A stretch of DNA of 64,000 nt from Volvox africanus (lineage: Eukaryota > Chlorophyta > Chlorophyceae > Chlamydomonadales > Volvocaceae), in contig BSDZ01000117.1 in the NCBI GenBank assembly GCA_030268105.1, positions 372,001-436,000 on the forward strand, written 5' to 3'. Positions 1 through 11,182 of this stretch are shown piece by piece; position 1 is the stretch's first letter; the number at the start of each line of letters is the position of its first letter. The position numbers and the translations under genes were made by a program. The notes below the pieces were generated by a model. It saw nothing but the letters and a program-made list of their open reading frames with translations. It made no database searches and was not told where the DNA came from.

Positions 1-2
1 TT

Positions 3-830
3 GCGGGACGCACACCCTCTGTATGGGATACATTTCTGACTTCGGCAGAATTTGCGCTTAACAACGCTGTTAATTGCTCTACAGGTCAAAGCCCTTTCTT
101 TCTGAATTATGGATTCCATCCTGCGCTACCCGTGTGGCGAGAATTGGAAATAAATATCCCGGCGGCTAAAACCTTTGCCAAGTCGTTCCTATCCCGCATG
201 ACAGACGAGAAGGCATGTTTGGATGTGGCACAACAACGGACGACGGACTATTATAATAAATCCAAACGAGACATAACATTTTCGGTGGGACAAATGGTAT
301 TATTGAGCACTAAGAACTTGCGTTCACTCGCCAACAGTTCCCGTAAATTACAACCTCACTGGATTGGACCATATCCCGTTGTTCGCATGGTAGGGAATGT
401 AGCTGTGGAGCTATCCCTACCCTCTGACATGAATATTTATCCCACATTTCATATCTCCCTCATCCGCCCTTATCACGGCACGACGCCTGTTACAAACAAC
501 ACCGATGCCCCTGCAGAAATGGACCCCGGTCCCGAGACCTGGATCGCAGGTAAGCAAAAGGTGTATGATGTGGAACGAATACTGGATTATCAAGTTTATC
601 GTATAGGTCGACAACGATGCAAGCCGAAGGTGCATGAGTATCTGGTCAAATGGACTGGCTATTCTAGCGAGCATAATTCGTGGGAGCCTATGCGTAACTT
701 CTCGCCGGAAATGAAGCCCCTATTGAAAGGAAGCTCGCCTATGTGCCACGCAGACCCAATGATCTCTGCAGTCGATGCTGTCCAATGCAGCGAGGACGCT
801 GCATACGGGAGGGGGGATAGTTGCGACTGA
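3..830 (+). CDS. Chromovirus element A: integrase C-terminus plus chromodomain (partial, left edge)
   Basis: This is the C-terminal end of a Ty3/gypsy Pol polyprotein, open from the window edge. It shows the end of the integrase core (a segment with TGQSPFFLNYGFHP), a GPY/F module (GPYPVV about 85 residues further on), then a chromodomain with KVYDVERILDY, EYLVKWTGY and HNSWEP. In chromoviruses the chromodomain is thought to guide integration to particular chromatin. The frame has no stop until 830, which lies beyond the junction in foreign antisense gag sequence; the true end is probably near 740-760. This element is more intact than element B downstream, so its source copy left of the window may be functional. 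The family assignment is secure. Confidence 0.9.
   Translation, partial: AGRTPSVWDTFLTSAEFALNNAVNCSTGQSPFFLNYGFHPALPVWRELEINIPAAKTFAKSFLSRMTDEKACLDVAQQRTTDYYNKSKRDITFSVGQMVLLSTKNLRSLANSSRKLQPHWIGPYPVVRMVGNVAVELSLPSDMNIYPTFHISLIRPYHGTTPVTNNTDAPAEMDPGPETWIAGKQKVYDVERILDYQVYRIGRQRCKPKVHEYLVKWTGYSSEHNSWEPMRNFSPEMKPLLKGSSPMCHADPMISAVDAVQCSEDAAYGRGDSCD
807..820 (+). other. Polypurine tract of element A
   Basis: A run of purines ending in GATAG precedes the position where the 3' LTR should begin. The same tract sits directly before the LTR at 39991-40005. It would prime plus-strand DNA synthesis. Here only T and TG of the LTR start follow before the sequence switches to antisense gag. Confidence 0.7.
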
Positions 831-1351
831 TTTCCTGGAGTGAAATGAGTGAGGAGCGCGTTAGTTAACTCTTCGAACGTAAAGTGTTCCTGCACGGTGG
901 TCCAATGATCATACCACTCCTTCGCGACGCCGCTTAGTGTGGCTCAGATGAATAAACATTTCACCTCGTCGTGATCACCACCCTTTACCAATTTCAAATA
1001 CCTCTTAGCGTCACGGACATAGGAGCGGGTGGCGCTTGCGATAATCTTGGGTTCGGTGTCGTAATGAATATGGAGTTGAGGTGTCGGGACAACGAAACCG
1101 GGAACCCCGCCTTCATCCATAAGTTCTTGTAGCGACACCATCGCTGGGTTTTGCTCCGCCTTGTTGGGTCCGATAGAATCTGGTGTCTCAGGAGGATCCC
1201 GAACTGGGTAATGGTAGTTCGACTGGGGAGCATCATCTTGGGGAATATGTAAATTGTTAGTGTTCGGTACAACCTCCGGTTCCCCACCGCGAACACTGAT
1301 GTTAGCCTGCTCACTCCCCCCTGTAGCCTGTTGGTACTGTTTATACGACAT
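823..1351 (-). pseudogene. Truncated gag, unit 0
   Basis: N-terminal gag (starts MSYKQYQQATGGSEQ at 1351) with an in-frame TGA at codon 136, then about 40 further codons before the fusion to element A. Identical in design to the full copies below. Confidence 0.85.
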
Positions 1352-1762
1352 GTATTCTAATCAGTATCTTGCAAGGGTAGAGAGGGATGGGGCTATGTTT
1401 TAAAGTTTCTTCCGTGTACCGTTCGTGCACGCGTATATTCCTACGAGGACGGTAATGTCACCCACCAACGTGTTGTAACCTTCGAATTGATGTAGTCTTA
1501 GTTAGCTGGTTTTGTCAGATGTTCCACTTATCGGAAGGGCAACACCACGTATGATGGCGATGGGATTCCTTCTGTGGATTCGAGACCTCACTGGTAGCAA
1601 ATATATGATTAGTATTGAAGGGCAAATATTAAACCAATAGTTCAGAAAGAGAATAATACAATACAGATTTTCCGATGGGGTTGTCTCGTGATGCCCTTTT
1701 GCCGCCACTCGCTCGCACGAGAGTCTACTCTCTAATAGCGATAATGAGACAGCCGTGAGTCG

Positions 1763-1778
1763 AACCGTCTTGCTACCA
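1763..1778 (-). other. Candidate primer-binding site (array, minus strand)
   Basis: On the minus strand, four bases (AATT) after the LTR end, the sequence begins TGGTAGCAAGACGG, the TGG start expected for a tRNA-primed site. It recurs at the same place in every unit. The complement ends GCTACCA, as in many eukaryotic initiator tRNAs, but beyond that the fit to initiator tRNA is poor. The primer is therefore unassigned. Confidence 0.5.
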
Positions 1779-1782
1779 AATT

Positions 1783-2241
1783 TGTTGTATCCTTCCTTCT
1801 TCAATCATGCACTGAATCTGCACGTCTGGATGTTAGCTAAGTGCGAACCGTGCTTACGAACAGCAAGGCGATTCAATGCGAGTAAAGTGACAGCGGAAGA
1901 CTCAACAACAAGGAAAGATTCAACTTACAATAGTCTTTGATTACAAATTGGTAGTCGGCCGTCAGACCCTGCAGGCAATGTTCATCATCCGGCTGAAGAT
2001 GATATGCTAGAATAGCTCAGGCCGAATATAAATGAGTATATCGTATGTATGCGAATTATACTGAGTTAAGTACGCGAGTACTTGATCCAAAGTAGCGTCG
2101 AGCCAACTTCGGTCTCTAGGCGGCCGTCCTCGCACCTATCACGTCGTGATACCGATGTGCAGTACAGGTCTCACTGGATTCCGATCTCAAGTGTGAGTAC
2201 CTTCGTAGCACTGTTCTGGATATCGTGTAATCCGTGATATT
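1783..2241 (-). mobile_element. Antisense LTR fragment, unit 0
   Basis: Reverse complement of the 3'-most 459 bp of an LTR, beginning at its TACAACA terminus and ending abruptly (TGATATT) against the TGTTGTAC of the next plus LTR. It is clearly diverged from the plus LTR it faces, so it is an older or different LTR copy. Confidence 0.88.
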
Positions 2242-2329
2242 TGTTGTACACCAGTTCGACTACCGTTCACACCGAACTAGGCCGCAATACATTCGAGCTT
2301 TATGAAGCATGATATAATTATATTAGCAT

Positions 2330-2347
2330 GATATACTCGAGTATATC
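2330..2347. repeat. Perfect 18-bp palindrome in the LTR
   Basis: GATATACTCGAGTATATC reads the same on both strands. It recurs in the array LTRs and in elements B and D, with small changes in the older LTRs (for example near 40095). It lies near the 5' end of the LTR, in the presumed U3. Confidence 0.7.
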
Positions 2348-2776
2348 TAGCTAATCAAGCATGTTATATTCTCATCTACGACATCATGCTGTCGGTCAAC
2401 ATGTTTGACTCGAGGCTGATAATTAATGCGCGACCTATCTATTGGCATAATATATCACGTAATAATATTTGAAATATTATTACCTTATTTACGTCATAAA
2501 CCATACGCTTATGCGAGAAGGCGACGATCGCGATGGTTGGGTCGGCAACCGAATATCAATATTCGGACCTTCGCATATTGCATGCGTTGCATCCAATAAT
2601 ATCACGGATTACGCGATATTTAGAATAGTGCTACGAAGGTACTCACACTTGAGATCGGAATCCAGTGAGACCTGTACTGCACATCGGTATCGTGACGTGA
2701 TAGGTGTGAGGATGGCCGCCTAGAGACTGAAGTCGGCTCGATGCTACTTTGGACTAAGTACCCGTGTACTTAACTC

Positions 2777-2783
2777 TATATAA
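2777..2783 (+). promoter_or_regulatory. TATA-like box in the LTR
   Basis: TATATAA lies 127 bp before the TGTAA motif, the spacing expected for a U3 promoter and an R-region polyadenylation signal. The same box is present in the other array LTRs. In the 5' LTR of element B (28134-28882) it has changed to TATCTAA. Assignment rests on motif and position only. Confidence 0.5.
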
Positions 2784-2909
2784 TTCGCATACATATGATA
2801 TACTCATATATATTCGGCCTGAGCTATTCTAGCATCTCATTTGCAGCCGAGTGATGAACATTGCCCGCGGGGTCTGACGGCAGACTTTTAATTTGCAACT
2901 GAAGAACAT

Positions 2910-2914
2910 TGTAA
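2910..2914 (+). terminator. TGTAA polyadenylation motif in the LTR
   Basis: TGTAA is the usual polyadenylation signal of chlorophycean algae. It is retained in every LTR in the window that covers this segment. Confidence 0.45.
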
Positions 2915-3780
2915 GTTGAATCTTTCCTTATCGTTGAGTCTTCCTCTGTCCATTACCCGCATTGGATTGCCTTGCTGTTCGTAAGCTTGGTATGCACTCA
3001 GCTAACATCCAGATGAGCAGATCTAATGCATGATTGAAGAAGGAAGGATACAACAACAAGCAATTCATGGGCGCCTTCCCTTATCATTTGATAGGCTTCT
3101 TTTGCACCCTTCAAGCTTGGGTTCTTTATTTTGAACGCCGCTAAACGAAATTAACCACAGGCTCCGCAACAGTTCCGCCCTCCTCTGGTGTGACATCTTA
3201 GTACGACAGACAAGGTACCTTAGGCGATAGGTTCCCTTTGCACAATGGCCAATTGTGCTGGACTCCGTATCGATGCGCGCGCGGTACTGTCGTTACGTCA
3301 CGGCACCCAATGTCCATGTAGTGCTGCCTCCAAGAGACCTTGTTGCACTCATTGGGCCCTAACATGCAGAGGGTCTCCCGTCGACTAGGGTGACTCTGCC
3401 CACGATGGGATGCTTACCCTCATCAACGAGGGTAACCTGAATGATTAGACGACTATGGGGTCAACCCCTTTATGCTTATCACTCCATTGAGATAAGGTCG
3501 TCAGTGACACCTGTAGCATGTGGGTGTCCCGAAAATTCGATCAACAAAATCGACTTCGGTACCATCAAAAGGGAGTCAGTCGTGGATTGCCTCTGCATCA
3601 TTCCTGTGATTCACAACGATCAACAGCTAAAGGATTCGTTAGAGGCACACGAATACTAACCATCGAGTTATCTAGCCAAAGATAGCAAAGGGTCTCCTCA
3701 TACAAACATCGCGAGATACAATCAAAATTACTTCGAGTCAGTACATAATTTATAACGCCACGTTAGAGAACATTCCAGTG

Positions 3781-5055
3781 TTAATGTTGGTCCGTTGCTC
3801 CAGCAATTTCAACGGAGGTCGTATCAGGTACTTCGTCCGTCGGTCGTAGTCCTATGGCTAACGGGGGTAAGAGCGGGCAGTTCCTCGTAGGGTGATTTGA
3901 TGCACACCGAAGGCAAACTCCCAATTGTCGTCGCTGCGCAAACTCCGCTTGTGTACATCCCCACTTGGTAAGCCATCGGTTCTGCATTCTTGACCGCTTC
4001 AATTCTGATTCAGCTCCGCGCAACTCGGCAGTAGTTTGTAGTACATCCTTCCTCTTCCGCATACTCCGAGTCATCAGAGAATCTCTTGGAGTTAGTTCTT
4101 GAGTTCCAGGAATGTGAGCGTGATCGACCAGAGGAACCTCACCCTGACGCATAGGAGCCGGCAATAAGGGGATACCAGTGGTCTCGGGTGCTGGATCAGT
4201 CTCGTTAGTAATATATTGAGTCGTATGAACTGACAGTGGTGCCAAGGATGTCGGGTGTTCTTGTCCCGTCCTAAGGCGGGCTTCAACGTTACGGACGATC
4301 TGAACCCATCGCGCATATGACCTCGTTCCTTCCAGTGTCAGATCCGCGGTACTCGCTCGGGCTAATGTGAGTGAGAGGCCTCGTTGAAACCAATAAATGT
4401 AGTCTCCTGAAAAGCCAACCATGGGTGCTATTAGATCTTCAAGACGCCACTGGTAGGCTTCCACAGACTCATTAGGTCGCATTCGATAAGTGCCTGCGTG
4501 TAATTCTCGATACATGGCAGCCACTTGCGACTGATTTCCTGGAGTGAAATGAGTGAGGAGCGCATTAGTTAACTCTTCGAACGTAAAGTGTTCCTGCACG
4601 GTGGTCCAATGATCATACCACTCCTTCGCGACGCCGCTTAGTGTGGCTCAGATGAATAAACATTTCACCTCGTCGTGATCACCACCCTTTACCAATTTCA
4701 AATACCTCTTAGCGTCACGGACATAGGAGCGGGTGGCGCTTGCGATAATCTTGGGTTCGGTGTCGTAATGAATATGGAGTTGAGGTGTCGGGACAACGAA
4801 ACCGGGAACCCCGCCTTCATCCATAAGTTCTTGTAGCGACACCATCGCTGGGTTTTGCTCCGCCTTGTTGGGTCCGATAGAATCTGGTGTCTCAGGAGGA
4901 TCCCGAACTGGGTAATGGTAGTTCGACTGGGGAGCATCATCTTGGGGAATATGTAAATTGTTAGTGTTCGGTACAACCTCCGGTTCCCCACCGCGAACAC
5001 TGATGTTAGCCTGCTCACTCCCCCCTGTAGCCTGTTGGTACTGTTTATACGACAT
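3781..5055 (-). pseudogene. gag, unit 1 (split by TGA)
   Basis: A chromovirus gag of about 424 codons, antisense to the array's LTRs. The capsid region runs through SYVRDAKRYLKLVKGGD, then MYRELHAGTYRMRPNESV, and ends with a CCHC zinc knuckle (CLRCASNHPTRNC) that would bind RNA. An in-frame TGA at codon 136 (4648-4650) splits it into reading frames of 135 and 272 residues; element B has GGG at this codon. The stop is present in all eight array copies, so none encodes a full capsid protein unless the stop is read through. Confidence 0.88.
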
Positions 5056-5486
5056 GTATTCTAATCAGTATCTTGCAAGGGTAGAGAGGGATGGGGCTAT
5101 GTTTTAAAGTTTCTTCCGTGTACCGTTCGTGCACGCGTATATTCCTACGAGGACGGTAATGTCACCCACCAACGTGTTGTAACCTTCGAATTGATGTAGT
5201 CTTAGTTAGCTGGTTTTGTCAGATGTTCCACTTATCGGAAGGGCAACACCACGTATGATGGCGATGGGATTCCTTCTGTGGATTCGAGACCTCACTGGTA
5301 GCAAATATATGATTAGTATTGAAGGGCAAATATTAAACCAATAGTTCAGAAAGAGAATAATACAATACAGATTTTCCGATGGGGTTGTCTCGTGATGCCC
5401 TTTTGCCGCCACTCGCTCGCACGAGAGTCTACTCTCTAATAGCGATAATGAGACAGCCGTGAGTCGAACCGTCTTGCTACCAAATT

Positions 5487-5945
5487 TGTTGTATCCTTCC
5501 TTCTTCAATCATGCACTGAATCTGCACGTCTGGATGTTAGCTAAGTGCGAACCGTGCTTACGAACAGCAAGGCGATTCAATGCGAGTAAAGTGACAGCGG
5601 AAGACTCAACAACAAGGAAAGATTCAACTTACAATAGTCTTTGATTACAAATTGGTAGTCGGCCGTCAGACCCTGCAGGCAATGTTCATCATCCGGCTGA
5701 AGATGATATGCTAGAATAGCTCAGGCCGAATATAAATGAGTATATCGTATGTATGCGAATTATACTGAGTTAAGTACGCGAGTACTTGATCCAAAGTAGC
5801 GTCGAGCCAACTTCGGTCTCTAGGCGGCCGTCCTCGCACCTATCACGTCGTGATACCGATGTGCAGTACAGGTCTCACTGGATTCCGATCTCAAGTGTGA
5901 GTACCTTCGTAGCACTGTTCTGGATATCGTGTAATCCGTGATATT
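5487..5945 (-). mobile_element. Antisense LTR fragment, unit 1
   Basis: Same fragment and same breakpoint as at 1783-2241. Confidence 0.88.
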
Positions 5946-6759
5946 TGTTGTACACCAGTTCGACTACCGTTCACACCGAACTAGGCCGCAATACATTCGA
6001 GCTTTATGAAGCATGATATAATTATATTAGCATGATATACTCGAGTATATCTAGCTAATCAAGCATGTTATATTCTCATCTACGACATCATGCTGTCGGT
6101 CAACATGTTTGACTCGAGGCTGATAATTAATGCGCGACCTATCTATTGGCATAATATATCACGTAATAATATTTGAAATATTATTACCTTATTTACGTCA
6201 TAAACCATACGCTTATGCGAGAAGGCGACGATCGCGATGGTTGGGTCGGCAACCGAATATCAATATTCGGACCTTCGCATATTGCATGCGTTGCATCCAA
6301 TAATATCACGGATTACGCGATATTTAGAATAGTGCTACGAAGGTACTCACACTTGAGATCGGAATCCAGTGAGACCTGTACTGCACATCGGTATCGTGAC
6401 GTGATAGGTGTGAGGATGGCCGCCTAGAGACTGAAGTCGGCTCGATGCTACTTTGGACTAAGTACCCGTGTACTTAACTCTATATAATTCGCATACATAT
6501 GATATACTCATATATATTCGGCCTGAGCTATTCTAGCATCTCATTTGCAGCCGAGTGATGAACATTGCCCGCGGGGTCTGACGGCAGACTTTTAATTTGC
6601 AACTGAAGAACATTGTAAGTTGAATCTTTCCTTATCGTTGAGTCTTCCTCTGTCCATTACCCGCATTGGATTGCCTTGCTGTTCGTAAGCTTGGTATGCA
6701 CTCAGCTAACATCCAGATGAGCAGATCTAATGCATGATTGAAGAAGGAAGGATACAACA
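5946..6759 (+). mobile_element. Chromovirus LTR, unit 2
   Basis: 814 bp, A-type variants, intact termini, TATA-like and TGTAA motifs as in unit 1. Confidence 0.9.
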
Positions 6760-7484
6760 ACAAGCAATTCATGGGCGCCTTCCCTTATCATTTGATAGGC
6801 TTCTTTTGCACCCTTCAAGCTTGGGTTCTTTATTTTGAACGCCGCTAAACGAAATTAACCACAGGCTCCGCAACAGTTCCGCCCTCCTCTGGTGTGACAT
6901 CTTAGTACGACAGACAAGGTACCTTAGGCGATAGGTTCCCTTTGCACAATGGCCAATTGTGCTGGACTCCGTATCGATGCGCGCGCGGTACTGTCGTTAC
7001 GTCACGGCACCCAATGTCCATGTAGTGCTGCCTCCAAGAGACCTTGTTGCACTCATTGGGCCCTAACATGCAGAGGGTCTCCCGTCGACTAGGGTGACTC
7101 TGCCCACGATGGGATGCTTACCCTCATCAACGAGGGTAACCTGAATGATTAGACGACTATGGGGTCAACCCCTTTATGCTTATCACTCCATTGAGATAAG
7201 GTCGTCAGTGACACCTGTAGCATGTGGGTGTCCCGAAAATTCGATCAACAAAATCGACTTCGGTACCATCAAAAGGGAGTCAGTCGTGGATTGCCTCTGC
7301 ATCATTCCTGTGATTCACAACGATCAACAGCTAAAGGATTCGTTAGAGGCACACGAATACTAACCATCGAGTTATCTAGCCAAAGATAGCAAAGGGTCTC
7401 CTCATACAAACATCGCGAGATACAATCAAAATTACTTCGAGTCAGTACATAATTTATAACGCCACGTTAGAGAACATTCCAGTG

Positions 7485-8759
7485 TTAATGTTGGTCCGTT
7501 GCTCCAGCAATTTCAACGGAGGTCGTATCAGGTACTTCGTCCGTCGGTCGTAGTCCTATGGCTAACGGGGGTAAGAGCGGGCAGTTCCTCGTAGGGTGAT
7601 TTGATGCACACCGAAGGCAAACTCCCAATTGTCGTCGCTGCGCAAACTCCGCTTGTGTACATCCCCACTTGGTAAGCCATCGGTTCTGCATTCTTGACCG
7701 CTTCAATTCTGATTCAGCTCCGCGCAACTCGGCAGTAGTTTGTAGTACATCCTTCCTCTTCCGCATACTCCGAGTCATCAGAGAATCTCTTGGAGTTAGT
7801 TCTTGAGTTCCAGGAATGTGAGCGTGATCGACCAGAGGAACCTCACCCTGACGCATAGGAGCCGGCAATAAGGGGATACCAGTGGTCTCGGGTGCTGGAT
7901 CAGTCTCGTTAGTAATATATTGAGTCGTATGAACTGACAGTGGTGCCAAGGATGTCGGGTGTTCTTGTCCCGTCCTAAGGCGGGCTTCAACGTTACGGAC
8001 GATCTGAACCCATCGCGCATATGACCTCGTTCCTTCCAGTGTCAGATCCGCGGTACTCGCTCGGGCTAATGTGAGTGAGAGGCCTCGTTGAAACCAATAA
8101 ATGTAGTCTCCTGAAAAGCCAACCATGGGTGCTATTAGATCTTCAAGACGCCACTGGTAGGCTTCCACAGACTCATTAGGTCGCATTCGATAAGTGCCTG
8201 CGTGTAATTCTCGATACATGGCAGCCACTTGCGACTGATTTCCTGGAGTGAAATGAGTGAGGAGCGCGTTAGTTAACTCTTCGAACGTAAAGTGTTCCTG
8301 CACGGTGGTCCAATGATCATACCACTCCTTCGCGACGCCGCTTAGTGTGGCTCAGATGAATAAACATTTCACCTCGTCGTGATCACCACCCTTTACCAAT
8401 TTCAAATACCTCTTAGCGTCACGGACATAGGAGCGGGTGGCGCTTGCGATAATCTTGGGTTCGGTGTCGTAATGAATATGGAGTTGAGGTGTTGGGACAA
8501 CGAAACCGGGAACCCCGCCTTCATCCATAAGTTCTTGTAGCGACACCATCGCTGGGTTTTGCTCCGCCTTGTTGGGTCCGATAGAATCTGGTGTCTCAGG
8601 AGGATCCCGAACTGGGTAATGGTAGTTCGACTGGGGAGCATCATCTTGGGGAATATGTAAATTGTTAGTGTTCGGTACAACCTCCGGTTCCCCACCGCGA
8701 ACACTGATATTAGCCTGCTCACTCCCCCCTGTAGCCTGTTGGTACTGTTTATACGACAT
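7485..8759 (-). pseudogene. gag, unit 2 (split by TGA)
   Basis: As in unit 1, with the same TGA at codon 136 (8352-8354) and an intact zinc knuckle. Confidence 0.88.
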
Positions 8760-9184
8760 GTATTCTAATCAGTATCTTGCAAGGGTAGAGAGGGATGGGG
8801 CTATGTTTTAAAGTTTCTTCCGTGTACCGTTCTTGCACGCGTATATTCCTACGAGGATGGTAATGTCACCCACCAACGTGTTGTAACCTTCGAATTGATG
8901 TAGTCTTAGTTAGCTGTCAGATGTTCCACTTATCGGAAGGGCAACACCACGTATGATGGCGATGGGATTCCTTCTGTGGATTCGAGACCTCACTGGTAGC
9001 AAATATATGATTAGTATTGAAGGGCAAATATTAAACCAATAGTTCAGAAAGAGAATAATACAATACAGATTTTCCGATGGGGTTGTCTCGTGATGCCCCT
9101 TTGCTGCCACTCGCTCGCACGAGAGTCTACTCTCTAATAGCGATAATGAGACAGCCGTGAGTCGAACCGTCTTGCTACCAAATT

Positions 9185-9643
9185 TGTTGTATCCTTCCTT
9201 CTTCAATCATGCACTGAATCTGCACGTCTGGATGTTAGCTAAGTGTGAACCGTGCTTACGAACAGCAAGGCGATTCAATGCGAGTAAAGTGACAGCGGAA
9301 GACTCAACAACAAGGAAAGATTCAACTTACAATAGTCTTTGATTACAAATTGGTAGTCGGCCGTCAGACCCTGCAGGCAATGTTCATCATCCGGCTGAAG
9401 ATGATATGCTAGAATAGCTCAGGCCGAATATAAATGAGTATATTGTATGTATGCGAATTATACTGAGTTAAGTACGCGAGTACTTGATCCAAAGTAGCGT
9501 CGAGCCAACTTCGGTCTCTAGGCGGCCGTACTCGCACCTATCACGTCGTGATACCGATGTGCAGTACAGGTCTCACTGGATTCCGATCTCAAGTGTGAGT
9601 ACCTTCGTAGCACTGTTCTGGATATCGTGTAATCCGTGATATT
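9185..9643 (-). mobile_element. Antisense LTR fragment, unit 2
   Basis: Same fragment and breakpoint; carries CCGTACTCGC near 9526, shared with units 3 and 4. Confidence 0.88.
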
Positions 9644-10457
9644 TGTTGTACGCCAGTTCGATTACCGTTCACACCGAACTAGGCCGCAATACATTCGAGC
9701 TTTATGAAGCATGATATAATTATATTAGCATGATATACTCGAGTATATCTAGCTAATCAAGCATGTTATATTCTCATCTACGACATCATGCTGTCGGTCA
9801 ACATGTTTGACTCGAGGCTGATAATTAATGCGCGACCTATCTATTGGCATAATATATCACGTAATAATATTTGAAATATTATTACCTTATTTACGTCATA
9901 AACCATACGCTTATGCGAGAAGGCGACGATCGCGATGGTTGGGTCGGCAACCGAATATCAATATTCGGACCTTCGCATATTGCATGCGTTGCATCCAATA
10001 ATATCACGGATTACGCGATATTTAGAATAGTGCTACGAAGGTACTCACACTTGAGATCGGAATCCAGTGAGACCTGTACTGCACATCGGTATCGTGACGT
10101 GATAGGTGTGAGGATGGCCGCCTAGAGACTGAAGTCGGCTCGATGCTACTTTGGACTAAGTACCCGTGTACTTAACTCTATATAATTCACATACATACGA
10201 TATACTCATATATATTCGGCCTGAGCTATTCTAGCATCTCATTTGCAGCCGAGTGATGAACATTGCCCGCGGGGTCTGACGGCAGACTTTTAATTTGCAA
10301 CTGAAGAACATTGTAAGTTGAATCTTTCCTTATCGTTGAGTCTTCCTCTGTCCATTACCCGCATTGGATTGCCTTGCTGTTCGTAAGGTTGGTATGCACT
10401 CAGCTAACATCCAGATGAGCAGATCTAATGCATGATTGAAGAAGGAAGGATACAACA
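9644..10457 (+). mobile_element. Chromovirus LTR, unit 3
   Basis: 814 bp, B-type variants, intact termini. Confidence 0.9.
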
Positions 10458-11182
10458 ACAAGCAATTCATGGGCGCCTTCCCTTATCATTTGATAGGCTT
10501 CTTTTGCACCCTTCAAGCTTGGGTTCTTTATTTTGAACGCCGCTAAACGAAATTAACCACAGGCTCCGCAACAGTTCCGCCCTCCTCTGGTGTGACATCT
10601 TAGTACGACAGACAAGGTACCTTAGGCGATAGGTTCCCTTTGCACAATGGCCAATTGTGCTGGACTCCGTATCGATGCGCGCGCGGTACTGTCGTTACGT
10701 CACGGCACCCAATGTCCATGTAGTGCTGCCTCCAAGAGACCTTGTTGCACTCATTGGGCCCTAACATGCAGAGGGTCTCCCGTCGACTAGGGTGACTCTG
10801 CCCACGATGGGATGCTTACCCTCATCAACGAGGGTAACCTGAATGATTAGACGACTATGGGGTCAACCCCTTTATGCTTATCACTCCATTGAGATAAGGT
10901 CGTCAGTGACACCTGTAGCATGTGGGTGTCCCGAAAATTCGATCAACAAAATCGACTTCGGTACCATCAAAAGGGAGTCAGTCGTGGATTGCCTCTGCAT
11001 CATTCCTGTGATTCACAACGATCAACAACTAAAGGATTCGTTAGAGGCACACGAATACTAACCATCGAGTTATCTAGCCAAAGATAGCAAAGGGTCTCCT
11101 CATACAAACATCGCGAGATACAATCAAAATTACTTCGAGTCAGTACATAATTTATAACGCCACGTTAGAGAACATTCCAGTG

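Larger units (their letters stand above)
823..2241. repeat. Array unit 0, left-truncated
   Basis: Contains only the N-terminal gag portion (antisense), the 5' leader and the antisense LTR fragment. Compared with complete units it lacks the plus-strand LTR, the protease/RT-leader part and the gag C-terminus, about 2.3 kb. Position 821 corresponds to 4525 in the next unit. The join to element A shares TTG. Confidence 0.88.
2242..3055 (+). mobile_element. Chromovirus LTR, unit 1
   Basis: 814 bp with inverted termini TGTTGTA and TACAACA. It contains a TATA-like TATATAA (2777-2783), a TGTAA polyadenylation motif (2910-2914), a perfect 18-bp palindrome (2330-2347) and a near-palindrome CCGAATATCAATATTCGG near 2549. 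The last 459 bp can pair with the antisense fragment at 1783-2241. Confidence 0.9.
2242..5945. repeat. Array unit 1 (3704 bp)
   Basis: Plus LTR 2242-3055, antisense internal 3056-5486, antisense LTR fragment 5487-5945. It carries the 6-bp insertion near 5215 that later units lack. Within 3056-3780 lie the antisense RT leader and protease relic; the revcomp contains ATG where a retropepsin would have DTG. Confidence 0.9.
5946..9643. repeat. Array unit 2 (3698 bp)
   Basis: Same layout as unit 1 but without the 6-bp insertion. Its LTR matches unit 1 at all diagnostic sites checked, while its gag half carries variants shared with unit 4 (GCGCG near 8266, GTTGGG near 8491, GATATT near 8706). Confidence 0.9.

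Noticed and set aside
994..1314. 106-residue minus-strand frame repeated in every unit
   Set aside because: It overlaps gag in another frame; the gag frame has homologues and a zinc knuckle, this one does not.
1502..1804. 98-100 residue minus-strand frame (MKKEGYNKFGSK) in every unit
   Set aside because: Spans the LTR end, primer site and leader; no protein family, and it would be cut by LTR structure.
2469..2723. 84-residue plus-strand frame inside each LTR
   Set aside because: Lies across palindromes and the U3 region; it recurs only because the LTR recurs.
3441..3659. 72-residue plus-strand frame in each unit
   Set aside because: Reverse strand of the decayed protease region.
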